Origin: Blastocystis sp. Blastoise
Taxonomy: Eukaryota > Sar > Bigyra > Opalinata > Blastocystidae
Reading direction: 5' to 3'
DNA length: 64,000 nt
Assembly (NCBI GenBank): GCA_039096225.1
Contig: JBBPEB010000026.1
Span: forward strand, 168,501-232,500
Each line of letters begins with the position of its first letter. The first letter of the stretch is position 1. The notes beneath the pieces were generated by a model. It was not told where the DNA came from. It did not search any database and saw only the letters and a list, made by a program, of their open reading frames with translations. Below are positions 46,274-57,559 of the stretch, one piece after another. The translations under genes and the position numbers were made by a program.

Positions 46274-49200
46274 TTATTGATTTGTAGAGAGAGGGTTTTG
46301 AGCGAAAAGATTGGTTGGATCTAAATAGATTTGAGGGATTGATGTAACGCTTAAAGGAGATGTGAATTTATTACCTACTTTAGAGCATGGAGGGCTGTTA
46401 GAGTCACATGCTTTCGAAAGAGGATCCGAAATAGTATTTAATAGAGGTTTAGGATTTGATGGAATTGTATTATTTTGTGGAGAATTATTATTTTGTTGTT
46501 GTGATTGAGAAGAAGGAATCACAGGAATAGAAGAAGCATTGTTTTCTTGTTTAGAAGAAACATTCTGTTGAAGATTGTCCTATATAGAAAAATTATATAT
46601 ATATATAAAATAATAGATATATAGAGAATACATATATTGCTAGAAAAATATTAAAAAAAATATATAAAGATTTTGTTATTAAAAGGTTAATAGAACAATA
46701 TATATATACAATAAATGCATTTGTCTGAATAACAGTGAAGTTATTAACAATATGATTTGGTGAATCTACTATAGAAGAAATCAATAGTAGTATATAAATA
46801 GCATAATTATTATTAAGAAAAAGAAGATATATAAAATAAGAATATACATATAATATTTAATAAAATTAAAAAATATATATATATATAATATTTAATAAAA
46901 ATAAAAAAAGAATATATATATACAAGATGTATTATTCGAGAGGAACATAGGTCGAATACGACGAGATGGACGATGAATTAAGATGTTTTCAGGAGATTTC
47001 AGTTTCTGATCTTGATTATTATGTATAAATTGAGAATTCTCATGAATTGATGTAGAATGTTCACTGTATATAGAATTAGGAGAAGTGATAGGAGTATGAA
47101 TAAGTAATGATGAATTCATAGGAATAGAATTAGTAATTGAATTAGTAATTGAATTAGGAATTGAATTTTGAATTGAATTAGTAATAGAATTAGAATCCTG
47201 TGATAAAGGTATAGATGTGATTTGTTGAGAATATTGAGTATAAAGAGGTACTGATGATGGTTTGTAAATAGATGGTTGTAAGTATGTTGTTAGAGGAGAT
47301 GAAGGAGAAGGAGAAGGAGAAGGAAGTATAGATTGAATAGTATTTGTATGTATAGTGTTTTGAGAATAGGAAGGAGAAGGAGAAGAAGAAGGAGAAATAA
47401 TAGTAGCATGTATATATTGAGGTGTTGAAATAGTATTATAAGGAAGATGAGATGATAAGGGTGTAGATATATAATTAGATATAGATTGAGAAATAAGTGT
47501 ATTATTAGTATTATTTGGATTTATAGGATTCATAACATTATTCATAACATTATTATTATTATTCATATTATTATTATTATTATTCATATTATTATTATTA
47601 TTATTATTATTCATATTATTATTATTATTATTATTATTCATATTATTATTATTATTATTAATAGAATAAAGAGGAGTAGAAGGAGGAGTAGAGCGGGAGA
47701 TAAGCGAGGGAACTAGGGGCATTAATGTATTTTGATTGGATATACTAGATGAAGTGAATGTATTCATTGAATTTGATTGGTTTATTTGAGATGACGGAGA
47801 CATGTAAGATAATGATTGAGGAAGAGATGTATTCCAACTATATATATATATATATTTAATAAGGAATGATGGGAATATTTAAAACATTGTAAACAGTATA
47901 TACATAAAATTATAATTATATATATATACATAAATATTTAAAATATATATATATATACGAATAATGAACACAGAATTCTTTAGGGCAATTCATCAATATA
48001 TATATTTGTTCAATTGTCATATTAAACTCATTTTCTTTCCAAAAAGAAGGTACAGAACTGATTGTATTATCTTTTTGAGTATTATAAGTATAAGAAGATA
48101 TATATAAAGTATAATGATAAGTATCTATAATTTGTTTCCATTTCTTATAACAATGTTTCATAACTATATTCATTTGACGACCTTTGGGTATCACTAACTA
48201 TATATATATATATTATTGTTATTTGTATATACATGTATGTTATATCAATATACGTATTTATAAAAAAAAATTAAAATAAAATTATATAGACTATAGAATA
48301 AAGTATAATATAGAGTCATTAAAATGTATAAGACTATATATATAGGTATATACTTCTAATAGTGGATTATAATTAAAGGATGCCATTAATGATTGTGTTT
48401 GTAAATCTAACGGATGGAAACGTAAATGATATTGCATAATGCGACTAATCTTTCGACGTAATTTCTTATCTTCTTTTACTTTCAATTGATTTGCTATATT
48501 AATAATATTATCAGATATATTTTATGTAATAGTTAATATAGTATTTTTAATTATATATATATATTATTATATATAATACAATATTAAAACTGATGAATAT
48601 AATTTTAAATAAAAATTTAAAAACATTTTTTTTATATATAATTATATATATATATACCTATATCATCAGAAATAGGAAGAGGAGGACAAGAAGGAGGTTG
48701 AGATAGAGCTATTGACTGAACACCTGAAGAGCAGGACGTTATTGATATCTACACAAAATATAATAGTATATATAATATAATATAATATAATATAATAGTA
48801 TATAATAGTATATAATAGTATAATAACATATAATAAAATAAAATATATATATACACTATCTTTTCTATCTTTCTGTGAGGTAGCAGTTACTGATTGAGAT
48901 ACTATAATATAATAATAATACATATATATATCAAATAGAAATACATTTTTCATTGTTTTGTTTTGTATTTTTCTTTGGAGTTTTAACTCTTTTCTTTCTA
49001 TATATACATATATAGATAAATAACTATAACTATAAAAAAATACTTTTCACTTCGTTTAGGTGTATTTAATTTACTATTTTTGCCTTGTTTATTATTCTCT
49101 TCAGTATTTTGTAATTCTTCGTTATTATCATTCTTTTCTTCATTAAGCATGATTTGACTAGAAATCTGATTTTGAGAAAAAATATCATTCTTTGTTGAGG

Positions 49201-49621
49201 CTGAAGAATTATATAATTCAGATGTTAAGAATTCGTTTGGATCCATAGTTTGATATTCAGAGAACTAAATAAAATGAAAACATATTATAAGAAAACAAGA
49301 AAAAAAGGAAAAAAAAACAAATACCAAAGGATGAGAGTCTAAGCATTCATTTGCACTGTGAATAGAGAAATCGCAAGATCCACATCGTTCCGTATCGTTC
49401 CATAAAGGATCTTCAGTGAAATTTAGTGACTGTTCATGGGATACCGCCGAATTCAATGGCAACAAATTATTTTCGTTTGCAAATGATGGGATACAGCTTA
49501 GACTGTTACCTAACGTATTTAGCTCAAATCCAGACTGACCATCAAGAGAATTAGGAAACAATGGAATCTGTTCTTCGTTGAGAGAAAGGTCCTGTATTGT
49601 TGAAAAGTTCATGTTATTCAT
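46274..49621 (-). CDS. Asn/Ser/Pro-rich protein with basic segments, unknown function
   Basis: This multi-exon gene starts MNNMNFSTIQDLSLNEEQ at 49621 and ends PLSTNQ at 46274. The acidic, Ser/Asn-rich N-terminus contains a small Cys pair (CGSCDF). A lysine-rich stretch follows (TPKRSEK|KKRVKTPKKN), which looks like a nuclear localisation signal. A more ordered segment lies at about 47950-48490 (VKEDKKLRRKISRIMQYHLRFHPLDLQTQSLMASF...QMNIVMKHCYKKWKQIID). The C-terminus is long and low-complexity, with poly-Asn/Met blocks at about 47540-47660. The composition suits a nuclear regulator, but no DNA-binding family was recognised. Intron positions are modelled from GTAT...TATATAG consensus. Confidence 0.45.
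47540..47660 (-). repeat. Coding poly-Asn/Met repeat
   Basis: ATT/TAT triplets on the plus strand encode Asn runs punctuated by Met on the minus strand, inside an open exon of the unknown gene. In the sense of the gene the triplet is AAT, as for the other coding tract. Confidence 0.75.
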
Positions 49622-49984
49622 TCTTATATTGATTTATAGGAGAATATTTGAATATCACAAAGTAATAACTAAAATAACAAGTGGAGACTATTTCAAACTT
49701 CTTCACTTAAAAAAATGCCTCTTTTTTGTCGTGGGAAAAGAAAAAGGTGGGAAAGAGTTGAAGCGCCAAATTATTTGATTGGTTTATCTGTCAATTTCTG
49801 TCTTTCTATTAGAGAGATATCCTAAACTCTCCAATGAATTCCACCGTGATTCTTCTTTTTTCGTAGCAAAAAAAAAGTGGCAAAAAAAAACATGGGGTTA
49901 AATAAAAAAATACCAAATGGAATAATTTGATAGAATAGGAAAGATTCATTGGCTTCATAACATAAAATTAAAGATGAATACATA
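49622..49984. other. Intergenic flank left of the transposon
   Basis: Sequence between the start of the unknown gene and the transposon. It includes several A-runs and probably the promoter of the minus-strand gene. Nothing further was recognised. Confidence 0.5.
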
Positions 49985-49986
49985 TA

Positions 49987-50488
49987 CAGTGCTTTGCAAT
50001 TTACAATTGCACTGTTTGCAAAATACTTTGGCTTCAAATTTTTTAAAAAATCATGAAAATTTTTTTTTGCAAAATACTTTGGAAGCCAATTTTTTTTTTG
50101 CAAAATACTTTGGCATCATGAAAAATTTTTGCAAAATACTTTGGATTTGACTTTTTGCAAAATACTTTGGCTTTGACTATTTGCAAAAAACAATGGATTT
50201 TTTTCAAAAAACAATGGATAATTTTGCAAAAAACAATGGATTTACATATATATATATTAATAAAAATTTTTATTGGGAGACTACTATAAGGTCAACCAAA
50301 ATTGCCCTAAAAGCCGATTCAATTTTTCTTTGATTTTTTATAGTCGGCTTTTAGGGCAATTTTGGTTGACCTTATATGACTTTGGGAATATTTTTTTTTA
50401 TTTTTTTATTTTACTTTAAAATGACGTTTTTAATGAGATTCGTGTTCTAAAAGAACATTATTTGTGTTTTTTATGTTACAATAAACAA
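49987..50488 (+). repeat. Left terminal inverted repeat
   Basis: Contains five copies of TTTGCAAAATACTTTGG, three of a second motif of the type TTTGCAAAAAACAATGGA (one lacking the G), and an internal 31+31-bp palindrome at 50287-50374. Confidence 0.9.
50287..50374. repeat. 31-bp-arm palindrome nested in left TIR
   Basis: The arms 50287-50317 and 50344-50374 are perfect reverse complements (TAAGGTCAACC...GCCGA and its complement) around a 26-nt T-rich loop. A strong hairpin is expected in single-stranded DNA or RNA. Confidence 0.9.
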
Positions 50489-50555
50489 AACAAAATTTTA
50501 AAAAACTGAACAAATTTATATATAATATATATATAAAGTATATATAAATAACTGT

Positions 50556-51857
50556 TTATATATCATCTCTGTTCATAACCTTAGGCCAAACGTTTCGGAT
50601 AGTTCCTTGGATAGTTGCACGAACTTCCATTGGATTAATCGAACGAAAATGATTTCCAATCTTATTAACCAAATCTTCAAGATTTGTAAAGATCTTCAAA
50701 TCATTTTCAGCACGAGTTTTCCAGAATCCAAAGACTTTTTCTATTGGATTAAGTTCAGGACTATAAGGAGCTCCAAAAACTAGTTGATGACCAGCTTCAC
50801 TAACCTTAGCAGCAACACCAGGATCGTGATGAATGGATGCATTATCCAAATAAATCACATGACTACCAGTACCATTGAGGGAGTTCAACAATCCACTTAA
50901 ATAGGATTGAAAGATTTCAGCATTAACGGATCCATGAATTAACTCAGTATAACCAACACCTAAAGTAGAAATAGAAGTAAGAGCAGTTATACTTAAAGCA
51001 CGAGAGTTACAATTATCAAATGCTTTTTCACCTCTTGGAGAACGCAAATGACGATGAACTAAACCAACTTCCCAATGACTTTCATCAACATACACTATCA
51101 TATGACCACGAGATTCTAATAAGTTCAATTTTTGAATAACTTCTATTCTCTTTTCTTTATTAGCAGCAGTATTACTAGCAGGTTCTCTATGAGAAGCAAG
51201 TTTAATAGTAAAAGCAGGTTGACCATCTTTTTCCATACCAAAACGAAGATGTCTAGAAATAGTAGAAATAGAAGCATCAATAACACCATTATCTTCTTCT
51301 TCTTCTTCTCCTTGATTATCTTCTTCTTCATTTATTGGTTCAGGAGTAGCTAATTTCGTAGACATTTCAGTAAGTGTTATCTTATTGTTTTCTCTAATCA
51401 TCTCAGTTAATCTTATAGAACCATTAACAGTAATTAACTTCTTTCTTCCTTTCTTCACACTTGATAAATCAATAGAACCACCATCACGAAGTATCTTAAT
51501 GAAAGCAGATGTTTGTTTCGGTTTAATACCAGTTTTAGTAGAATAAGTAAGAACAGACCATGTTTCACCATGTTCAGAATAGTATCTTCTTAACGCATCA
51601 CGTTGAATTTGAGTGACTTTAACATAAATACGTTTAGGAGCAATAGGAACAGTAGGAATTGTAGCAACAGGGTTATTAGCAGTTTGAATAGGAGGAAGAG
51701 CTTCAAAAATCATTGGAACAGATGGAGCAAGTTCAAAATCAACAGATTCTATTGGTTGAGGAATAATAGGAGGAACGGAAAGTAAGTAATCAGCACGTGA
51801 ATCAGGGTTAGTAACGTCAGCAAAAAAGAGAGACATGTTTAATAAACAAGTAAGCAA
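50556..51857 (-). CDS. Tc1/mariner (IS630 superfamily) DDE transposase
   Basis: This 433-residue transposase catalyses cut-and-paste movement of the surrounding element at TA dinucleotides. An N-terminal helix-turn-helix region (QRDALRRYYSEHGETWSVL...KTGIKPKQTSAFI) is followed by a second HTH (DASISTISRHLRF) and an acidic Glu/Asp insert. The catalytic core shows VYVDESHWEVG, YLDNASIHHD and APYSPELNPIEKVFGFWK. The last two acidic residues are separated by 34 residues (DD34E). The frame is uninterrupted and without introns. The first Met is at 51857; a second in-frame Met seven codons later (51836) is an equally good start. The gene is centred between the two long TIRs. Confidence 0.93.
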   Translation of the reverse strand: MLTCLLNMSLFFADVTNPDSRADYLLSVPPIIPQPIESVDFELAPSVPMIFEALPPIQTANNPVATIPTVPIAPKRIYVKVTQIQRDALRRYYSEHGETWSVLTYSTKTGIKPKQTSAFIKILRDGGSIDLSSVKKGRKKLITVNGSIRLTEMIRENNKITLTEMSTKLATPEPINEEEDNQGEEEEEDNGVIDASISTISRHLRFGMEKDGQPAFTIKLASHREPASNTAANKEKRIEVIQKLNLLESRGHMIVYVDESHWEVGLVHRHLRSPRGEKAFDNCNSRALSITALTSISTLGVGYTELIHGSVNAEIFQSYLSGLLNSLNGTGSHVIYLDNASIHHDPGVAAKVSEAGHQLVFGAPYSPELNPIEKVFGFWKTRAENDLKIFTNLEDLVNKIGNHFRSINPMEVRATIQGTIRNVWPKVMNRDDI

Positions 51858-51929
51858 TAGTATGAAGTGTTAATATAGGATATAGTACAAAATTCCTTTT
51901 AAACAACGAATAGAATTAATGATTAGAAG

Positions 51930-52431
51930 TTGTTTATTGTAACATAAAAAACACAAATAATGTTCTTTTAGAACACGAATCTCATTAAAAACGTCGTTTT
52001 AAAGTAAAATAAAAAAACAAAAAAAAATATTCCCAAAGTCATATAAGGTCAACCAAAATTGCCCTAAAAGCCGACTATAAAAAATCAAAGAAAAATTGAA
52101 TCGGCTTTTAGGGCAATTTTGGTTGACCTTATAGTAGTCTCCCAATAAAAATTTTTATTAATATATATATATGTAAATCCATTGTTTTTTGCAAAATTAT
52201 CCATTGTTTTTTGAAAAAAATCCATTGTTTTTTGCAAATAGTCAAAGCCAAAGTATTTTGCAAAAAGTCAAATCCAAAGTATTTTGCAAAAATTTTTCAT
52301 GATGCCAAAGTATTTTGCAAAAAAAAAATTGGCTTCCAAAGTATTTTGCAAAAAAAAATTTTCATGATTTTTTAAAAAATTTGAAGCCAAAGTATTTTGC
52401 AAACAGTGCAATTGTAAATTGCAAAGCACTG
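51930..52431 (-). repeat. Right terminal inverted repeat
   Basis: Inverted copy of the left TIR, with the same motif arrays. Its own copy of the nested palindrome has arms 52044-52074 and 52101-52131. Confidence 0.9.
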
Positions 52432-52433
52432 TA

Positions 52434-52742
52434 CTATTCATAAAGTTAAAATAAGACATAATCAAGACTACAATCTGATTGTTTCAATAGAATATTCTTG
52501 TTGAATAATCAGATACATATGCTTATTCATTATTCAGAATAATTGGAGTAAAGAAATAAATATGTTCTCATGAAAAACAAAAAGGATTCAAGGAGATAAT
52601 AAGAAATTTACAAAAATACCTGAATGAAAAACATAATGATTTATTAAAACATAGAAAGTTCTGAACTGCCGGAGCAATTCAATCAAAAGAAAAGTCAAAA
52701 ATATGAAAAAAAAATAGTAAATAATGATTCTTAGAAAAGGAA
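52434..52742. other. Intergenic flank right of the transposon
   Basis: About 310 bp between the transposon and the 3' end of the cis-prenyltransferase gene. Probably 3' untranslated and flanking DNA; nothing was recognised. Confidence 0.5.
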
Positions 52743-54255
52743 TTACTTTCCAAAACGTCGTTCTCTATGAGAGAGTTCCATTAAACATCGTTTGAAGATA
52801 TCTTCATCGAATTCTGGCCATAATTCATCAACGATAACAATTTCTGCATATGCAATTTGCCATAGTAAGAAATTAGATACACGATATTCACCTCCAGTTC
52901 TTATTAATAAATCAACATCTGGATCTCCTTTAGTGGAGAGACATTCATTTATTTCTATAGAGATAAAGAATAAAGAATTAAAAATAATAAGATTCTAATG
53001 GTATTATAAAATGAATATGTAGATAATTATATATAATTATATATATATCAATATACGTTGTTCAATAGAATCATAAGAAAGTTCTCGGTCATCTTCTCGA
53101 TATCGTTGAATAATATTCATACATGCCTATATATAGTGCATATATATATAGAAGAATATTATGATTAATATATATAATAAAATAATAATTAAAAACAGTA
53201 TCAGGTATATTATGGTATATATTGTTACATAATATATATTAATTGTGTATTCAATATTATTTAATATATATTATTATATGATTTATTTAATATATATAAC
53301 ATAAAACTCAATAATATATACATTATACAAAAAAAATATTTTATTATAAAATATATAATACAAAAAACTGTACATATATATTAAATAAGCTACATATATA
53401 TATATATATACTTGTGAAATATCCCATTTTCCACTATAATCTAAGCATACATTAACAGTAAGGTGTGTTTCCTCCTTTGTTAATTCTTCTAATTGGTCCA
53501 TTTTAAACACTAATTCTGGAGTTAAACGGTCACGTAATCATATTAAGAAAGAATATCATTATTCGTCATATATAATATATACGAAAAATAGAATATATAT
53601 ATATATAAATTAAATTCACATATATATTATAATATACTTTATTTAAAACTAATTTATGGTATAGATATTTTTTTAATTATTATTTATATATTTAAAACAT
53701 AATATTTATAAAAAAAAAACTATATATATATATATATATATAATTTAAAAGATATGTCTACCTTTGAATAAAATACGAACTTTCTTTTCAGTTGTTTCTG
53801 GATGAAAACTGCTTAAAAGAGAATCAACAAAAGAACCAAAAAGTTGCATTAAATCGTCTACCTATAATAATAAATTATTTGAACTCTATTATTTATAAAT
53901 AGGTATATATACTTCTTGTGGAGTTCTTTTCCAATTTTCGGTTGAAAAAGCATAAATAGTTAAAAACTATGAACAAATATAATATAAATTGTGTTTCATG
54001 ATAAAATACAGGTATGTTGTGATCATAAGCAAACGTTAATGTCTTCTTAAGAGCTTCTACACCTTCTTTATGACCTTCAATTGTTTGTTTGCCATTCTTT
54101 TTTGCCCAACGACGATTCCCATCCATTATAATAGCCACATGTTTCTATATATAAGTATATATATATTCTTATTAAAATAAGAAAAACATCATGCGACATA
54201 CCACTTTTTTCGTTATTTCTTCAAGGATTATTTCACTATTAGAGTTTTCTGACAT
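52743..54255 (-). CDS. cis-Prenyltransferase (dehydrodolichyl diphosphate synthase)
   Basis: This enzyme elongates farnesyl diphosphate with isopentenyl units in cis, making the dolichol precursor for ER glycosylation. The start [13 protein letters not shown] (54255) is followed by an intron. The next exon, [14 protein letters not shown], carries the catalytic Asp and the diphosphate-binding G-N-R. Then come [46 protein letters not shown], and [27 protein letters not shown], the conserved region V. The C-terminus is HRERRFGK, stop TAA at 52743-52745. It thus ends with an RxG motif (RFG), as in bacterial UppS and in the Nus1/NgBR partner subunit, which suggests a single-subunit enzyme. Spacing and length (about 250 residues) fit the family. 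Confidence 0.9.
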
Positions 54256-55440
54256 ATCCAATGGATCTCTACTCAATTTGTTTACAATACGAAGTCTTTT
54301 AAACAAAAAAAAAGAAAACCAAACGTCTTTTCTAATAGAACAACTCGCTGTTTTTGAAAAATGGAGAGACAACAACAACTTCCAGTTTGCGAAAAATGAC
54401 TGAAATACTAGAAATTCCCTTGGAAAATGAGCATTGAATAATAATTCCTTTTTTGACTCTTCTGTAGTCAAGTAGTGAAGAGATAGATATAAGAGATATA
54501 GATTGTGCTTTATTGACTTATTATATTTGTAGTTGCCAATAGAAAGACGTAGCTCATAATCTTTTTTCAGTTATTTCTCTTTGTTTTTTTAATATTTTTA
54601 CATAGTATCATGGTATAGTATAGTATTTATTCTAAGAAGTGATCTAAAAGATACAGCAGAGTCTTAAGATAATATGATTTTGATTACTTTTCTTTAGTTC
54701 TCTCAATTATACAGGTATATACATTAATTTGTTCAAATAACAACTCTTATGAACCAGAAAGTTTAAAAGAAATAGTAAATGAATGGTTCTTGTACAATAT
54801 TTAAAAAAAAAACAAAACATGCTTATTCTTTTCATTTTCAATACATATAACTCTCTTTGTATTATAGGTCACCTTAGTTCCAAAAAGTAATTACTGAATC
54901 ATTCTCTTAATATGGAATACACGGAAGAATCATCGAGGAGATTCTTTTTAAAAAGCAAATTAGACATCAAAAATCTCTTTTCAACAATTGACAATCATGA
55001 TCCCACTGTCAGAAAGATTCAAAAATAACTATACTTTGTGTATTATTTCTCAATACCCTCTTCAGCATTCAATGATCTCTTTCATTACTTTTAAATGAAA
55101 AGAAAAAGAGTAGAATAGTAAATGTTTTAAATACTACAAAAAAAAATATGTACATTCAATCCTCTATACAATAGCATAACACAATTGAATACAAAAAATA
55201 AGATATAAATGAATAGTTCATAAGAAAAACAATAATCAAGGATAAGAATTGTTGAATGTGCGTCATACAAATGAAAGAAAAGGTACACTTTTGTTTTGTT
55301 GAGATAACCGTGGTTATCTTACAAAAGATTGGGAGTAAAAAATAGTCGATAATAACGATGGCAGCAAAAGAAGGTCAACTAAATAGAGGTGATGGTTCGT
55401 TAACTTTTTATTTATAAAAGTCAATATATATATAACTAAA
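54256..55440. other. Divergent intergenic region
   Basis: About 1.2 kb between the divergently transcribed cis-prenyltransferase and adenylosuccinate synthetase genes; both promoters must lie here. No coding sequence was seen. Confidence 0.6.
55302..55317. promoter_or_regulatory. Palindromic CCGTGG-type motif upstream of purA
   Basis: GATAACCGTGGTTATC is palindromic except for its central dinucleotide. It lies 124 bp before the adenylosuccinate synthetase ATG. It is an intergenic member of the (A/C)CC-RY-GG(T/G) motif found repeatedly in host exons. A regulatory role is inferred only from position and symmetry. Confidence 0.3.
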
Positions 55441-56530
55441 ATGCCTGCAGGTAAAGTAGATGTTGTTTTAGGATCCCAATGGGGTGATGAAGGAAAGGGA
55501 AAATTAGTAGATACCGTTGGTTGCAATTATGATATTTGTTGTCGTGCTACTGGTGGTGCTAATGCTGGACATACTGTCGTTGTCGATGGTAAGAGTATTG
55601 CTTTCCATCTTATTCCTATTGGTCTCTTACAACCCTCTAACGAATGTATTATTGGTAACGGTGTTGTCATTAATATTCCTTCTTTCTTCGATGAAGTAAA
55701 GCAAATGAATAATCTTGGTCTTTCCGTTGTTGACAGATTATACATTTCTGATCGTGCTCATATTGTCTTCAATTTCCATCAATTATGTGATGGTATTGTT
55801 GAAGCTCATAAGGGTGCTAATAAGATTGGTATGTATATATTATTCTTTTTATAAAGTGGTGAATGGAAGTTTTTTTTAAATAGTTGTGATTTTTTTTAAA
55901 TATAAATATATAATTATATATAAATATATATAGGTACTACTAAGAGAGGTATTGGTCCAACTTACGCTTCTAAGATGGAAAGAGTAGGTATTCGTATGGG
56001 AGCCTTAAAGAATTGGGATGCTTTTGTTGAAAACTATAAGAGTCTCTTAGCTGCTGTATATATTATGTTTATTATTATTATGTTTATTATTATTATGTTT
56101 TTTTTTTTATTATTATTATTATGTTTATTATTTATTATTATTTATTATTTATTATTATTTATTATTTATTATTATTTATTATTATTTATTATTATTATTA
56201 TGTTTATTATTATTATATTTATTATTTATTATTATATAGTTCCAAGAACGTTATGGTCCTTTTGAATATGATTCTGAAGGTGAATTAGCTTTCATTAAGA
56301 GCCATTTACCTGAACTTGTTCCTATGATTAAGGATACCGTCGAAATACTTAATAAAGCTTTAGCTGATAATAAGAAGGTTCTTGTAGAAGGTTGTAACGC
56401 TATTATGCTTGATATCGATTTCGGTACTTATCCTTTTGTTACTTCTTCTAATGCTTCTATTGGTGGTATTCTTACTGGTATATTATATATATAATGAGAA
56501 ATATTCATTTTTTATAATAATTTATATATT

Positions 56531-56562
<32 letters not shown>

Positions 56563-56683
56563 TAGGTTTAGGTATTGGTCCTAAGAAGATTGGTACTGTT
56601 TGGGGTATTGTTAAGGCTTATACTACTAGAGTTGGTGAAGGTCCTTTCCCTACTGAATTATTAGTATGATGTTTATTCTTATA

Positions 56684-56723
<40 letters not shown>

Positions 56724-57204
56724 TAATACATATATATATATTCATATTATGATATATAATACTAATAATATATAAAATGATTTAGGTGAACATATTCGTC
56801 AAGTAGGTCATGAATTTGGTGCTACTACTGGTCGTCCTCGTCGTTGTGGATGGTTAGATATCACTCAAATTAGTTATTCTAATGCTATTAATGATTATGA
56901 TTCTGTCTGTTTAACTAAATTAGATGTTCTCTCCGATCTTGATGTCATTAAGATTGGTGTTGCTTATAAATACAACGGTGAAATCATTAATACTTTCCCT
57001 GCTGATCTTGAAGAATTAAAGAATGTTGAAGTAGTCTATGAAGAAATGCCCGGTTGGAAAGCTGATATTTCTAATTGTCGTACTTTTGAAGAACTCCCTG
57101 AAAAATGTCAACAATATGTTCGTCGTATTGAAGAATTAGCTCATATTAAAGTTCAATTCATTGGTGTTGGTGCTGATCGTGATTCTGTTATTACTCTTTT
57201 CTAA
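55441..57204 (+). CDS. purA: Adenylosuccinate synthetase
   Basis: This enzyme makes adenylosuccinate from IMP, aspartate and GTP, the first committed step to AMP. Five exons: 55441-55828, 55934-56055, 56240-56477, 56566-56663 and about 56776-57204 (TAA). Motifs are [11 protein letters not shown] (P-loop with catalytic Asp), [74 protein letters not shown] and, near the end, YEEMPGWK. The first three introns have GT/AG ends. The fourth does not: using its only AG (56784-56785) breaks the frame. Starting the exon at AAT GAT TTA GGT (56776) restores the family pattern PTEL-L-NDL-GEH (compare PTELFDETGE in bacteria), but the acceptor there reads AA instead of AG. Confidence 0.93.
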
Positions 57205-57559
57205 AGAATATGTAATCTATGTATTCTTTATTATTTTTTTTTTATTATTTATAAATTAATCTTGAGCTACTTTATTATACTCTTGTATATACTATTTATT
57301 TGTTTTTAACTAGTAGTATATTCTCATAATCATTCTTGTTTTGTTCCTCTATTTGCCATTATTTATAAAAATAAAAATTGGACTACTTAAAAATATTATT
57401 AAAAATAATGCTAGCAACGTAATCTATATAAAATTTCGATGTTGTTTCCTTCAATATCAATAATACATTTTTTTTTTGTTTATTGAAAAAATAATAATAT
57501 ATAACAAAAAGCAAATAATATATTCTGGATCTTAATGTTGAGAAGTTTGATTAAATCGT
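57205..57559. other. Convergent 3' intergenic region
   Basis: About 355 bp between the convergent adenylosuccinate synthetase and P2 genes. A+T-rich with T-runs; it should contain both polyadenylation sites. Nothing else was seen. Confidence 0.55.

Larger units (their letters stand above)
49985..52433. mobile_element. Complete Tc1/mariner-type transposon with long TIRs
   Basis: A 2,445-bp element (49987-52431) is flanked by TA target-site duplications (49985-49986 and 52432-52433). Its ends begin CAGTGCTTTGC and finish GCAAAGCACTG. The terminal inverted repeats run 49987-50488 and 51930-52431, about 502 bp each, and differ by only a few bases: a T-run length change, and one A/G and one C/T-type difference near the inner ends. 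The transposase frame is intact. Near-identical TIRs and an unbroken gene point to recent insertion and possible present-day activity. It sits between two host genes and interrupts neither. Confidence 0.92.

Noticed and set aside
49987-50225. CRISPR or satellite interpretation of the repeated TTTGCAAAATACTTTGG motif
   Set aside because: The array lies inside a terminal inverted repeat and is mirrored at the other end of a TA-flanked transposon.
50556-51857. Host gene derived from a domesticated transposase
   Set aside because: Intact TIRs and TA target-site duplications flank it and the catalytic triad is complete, so it is a regular element.
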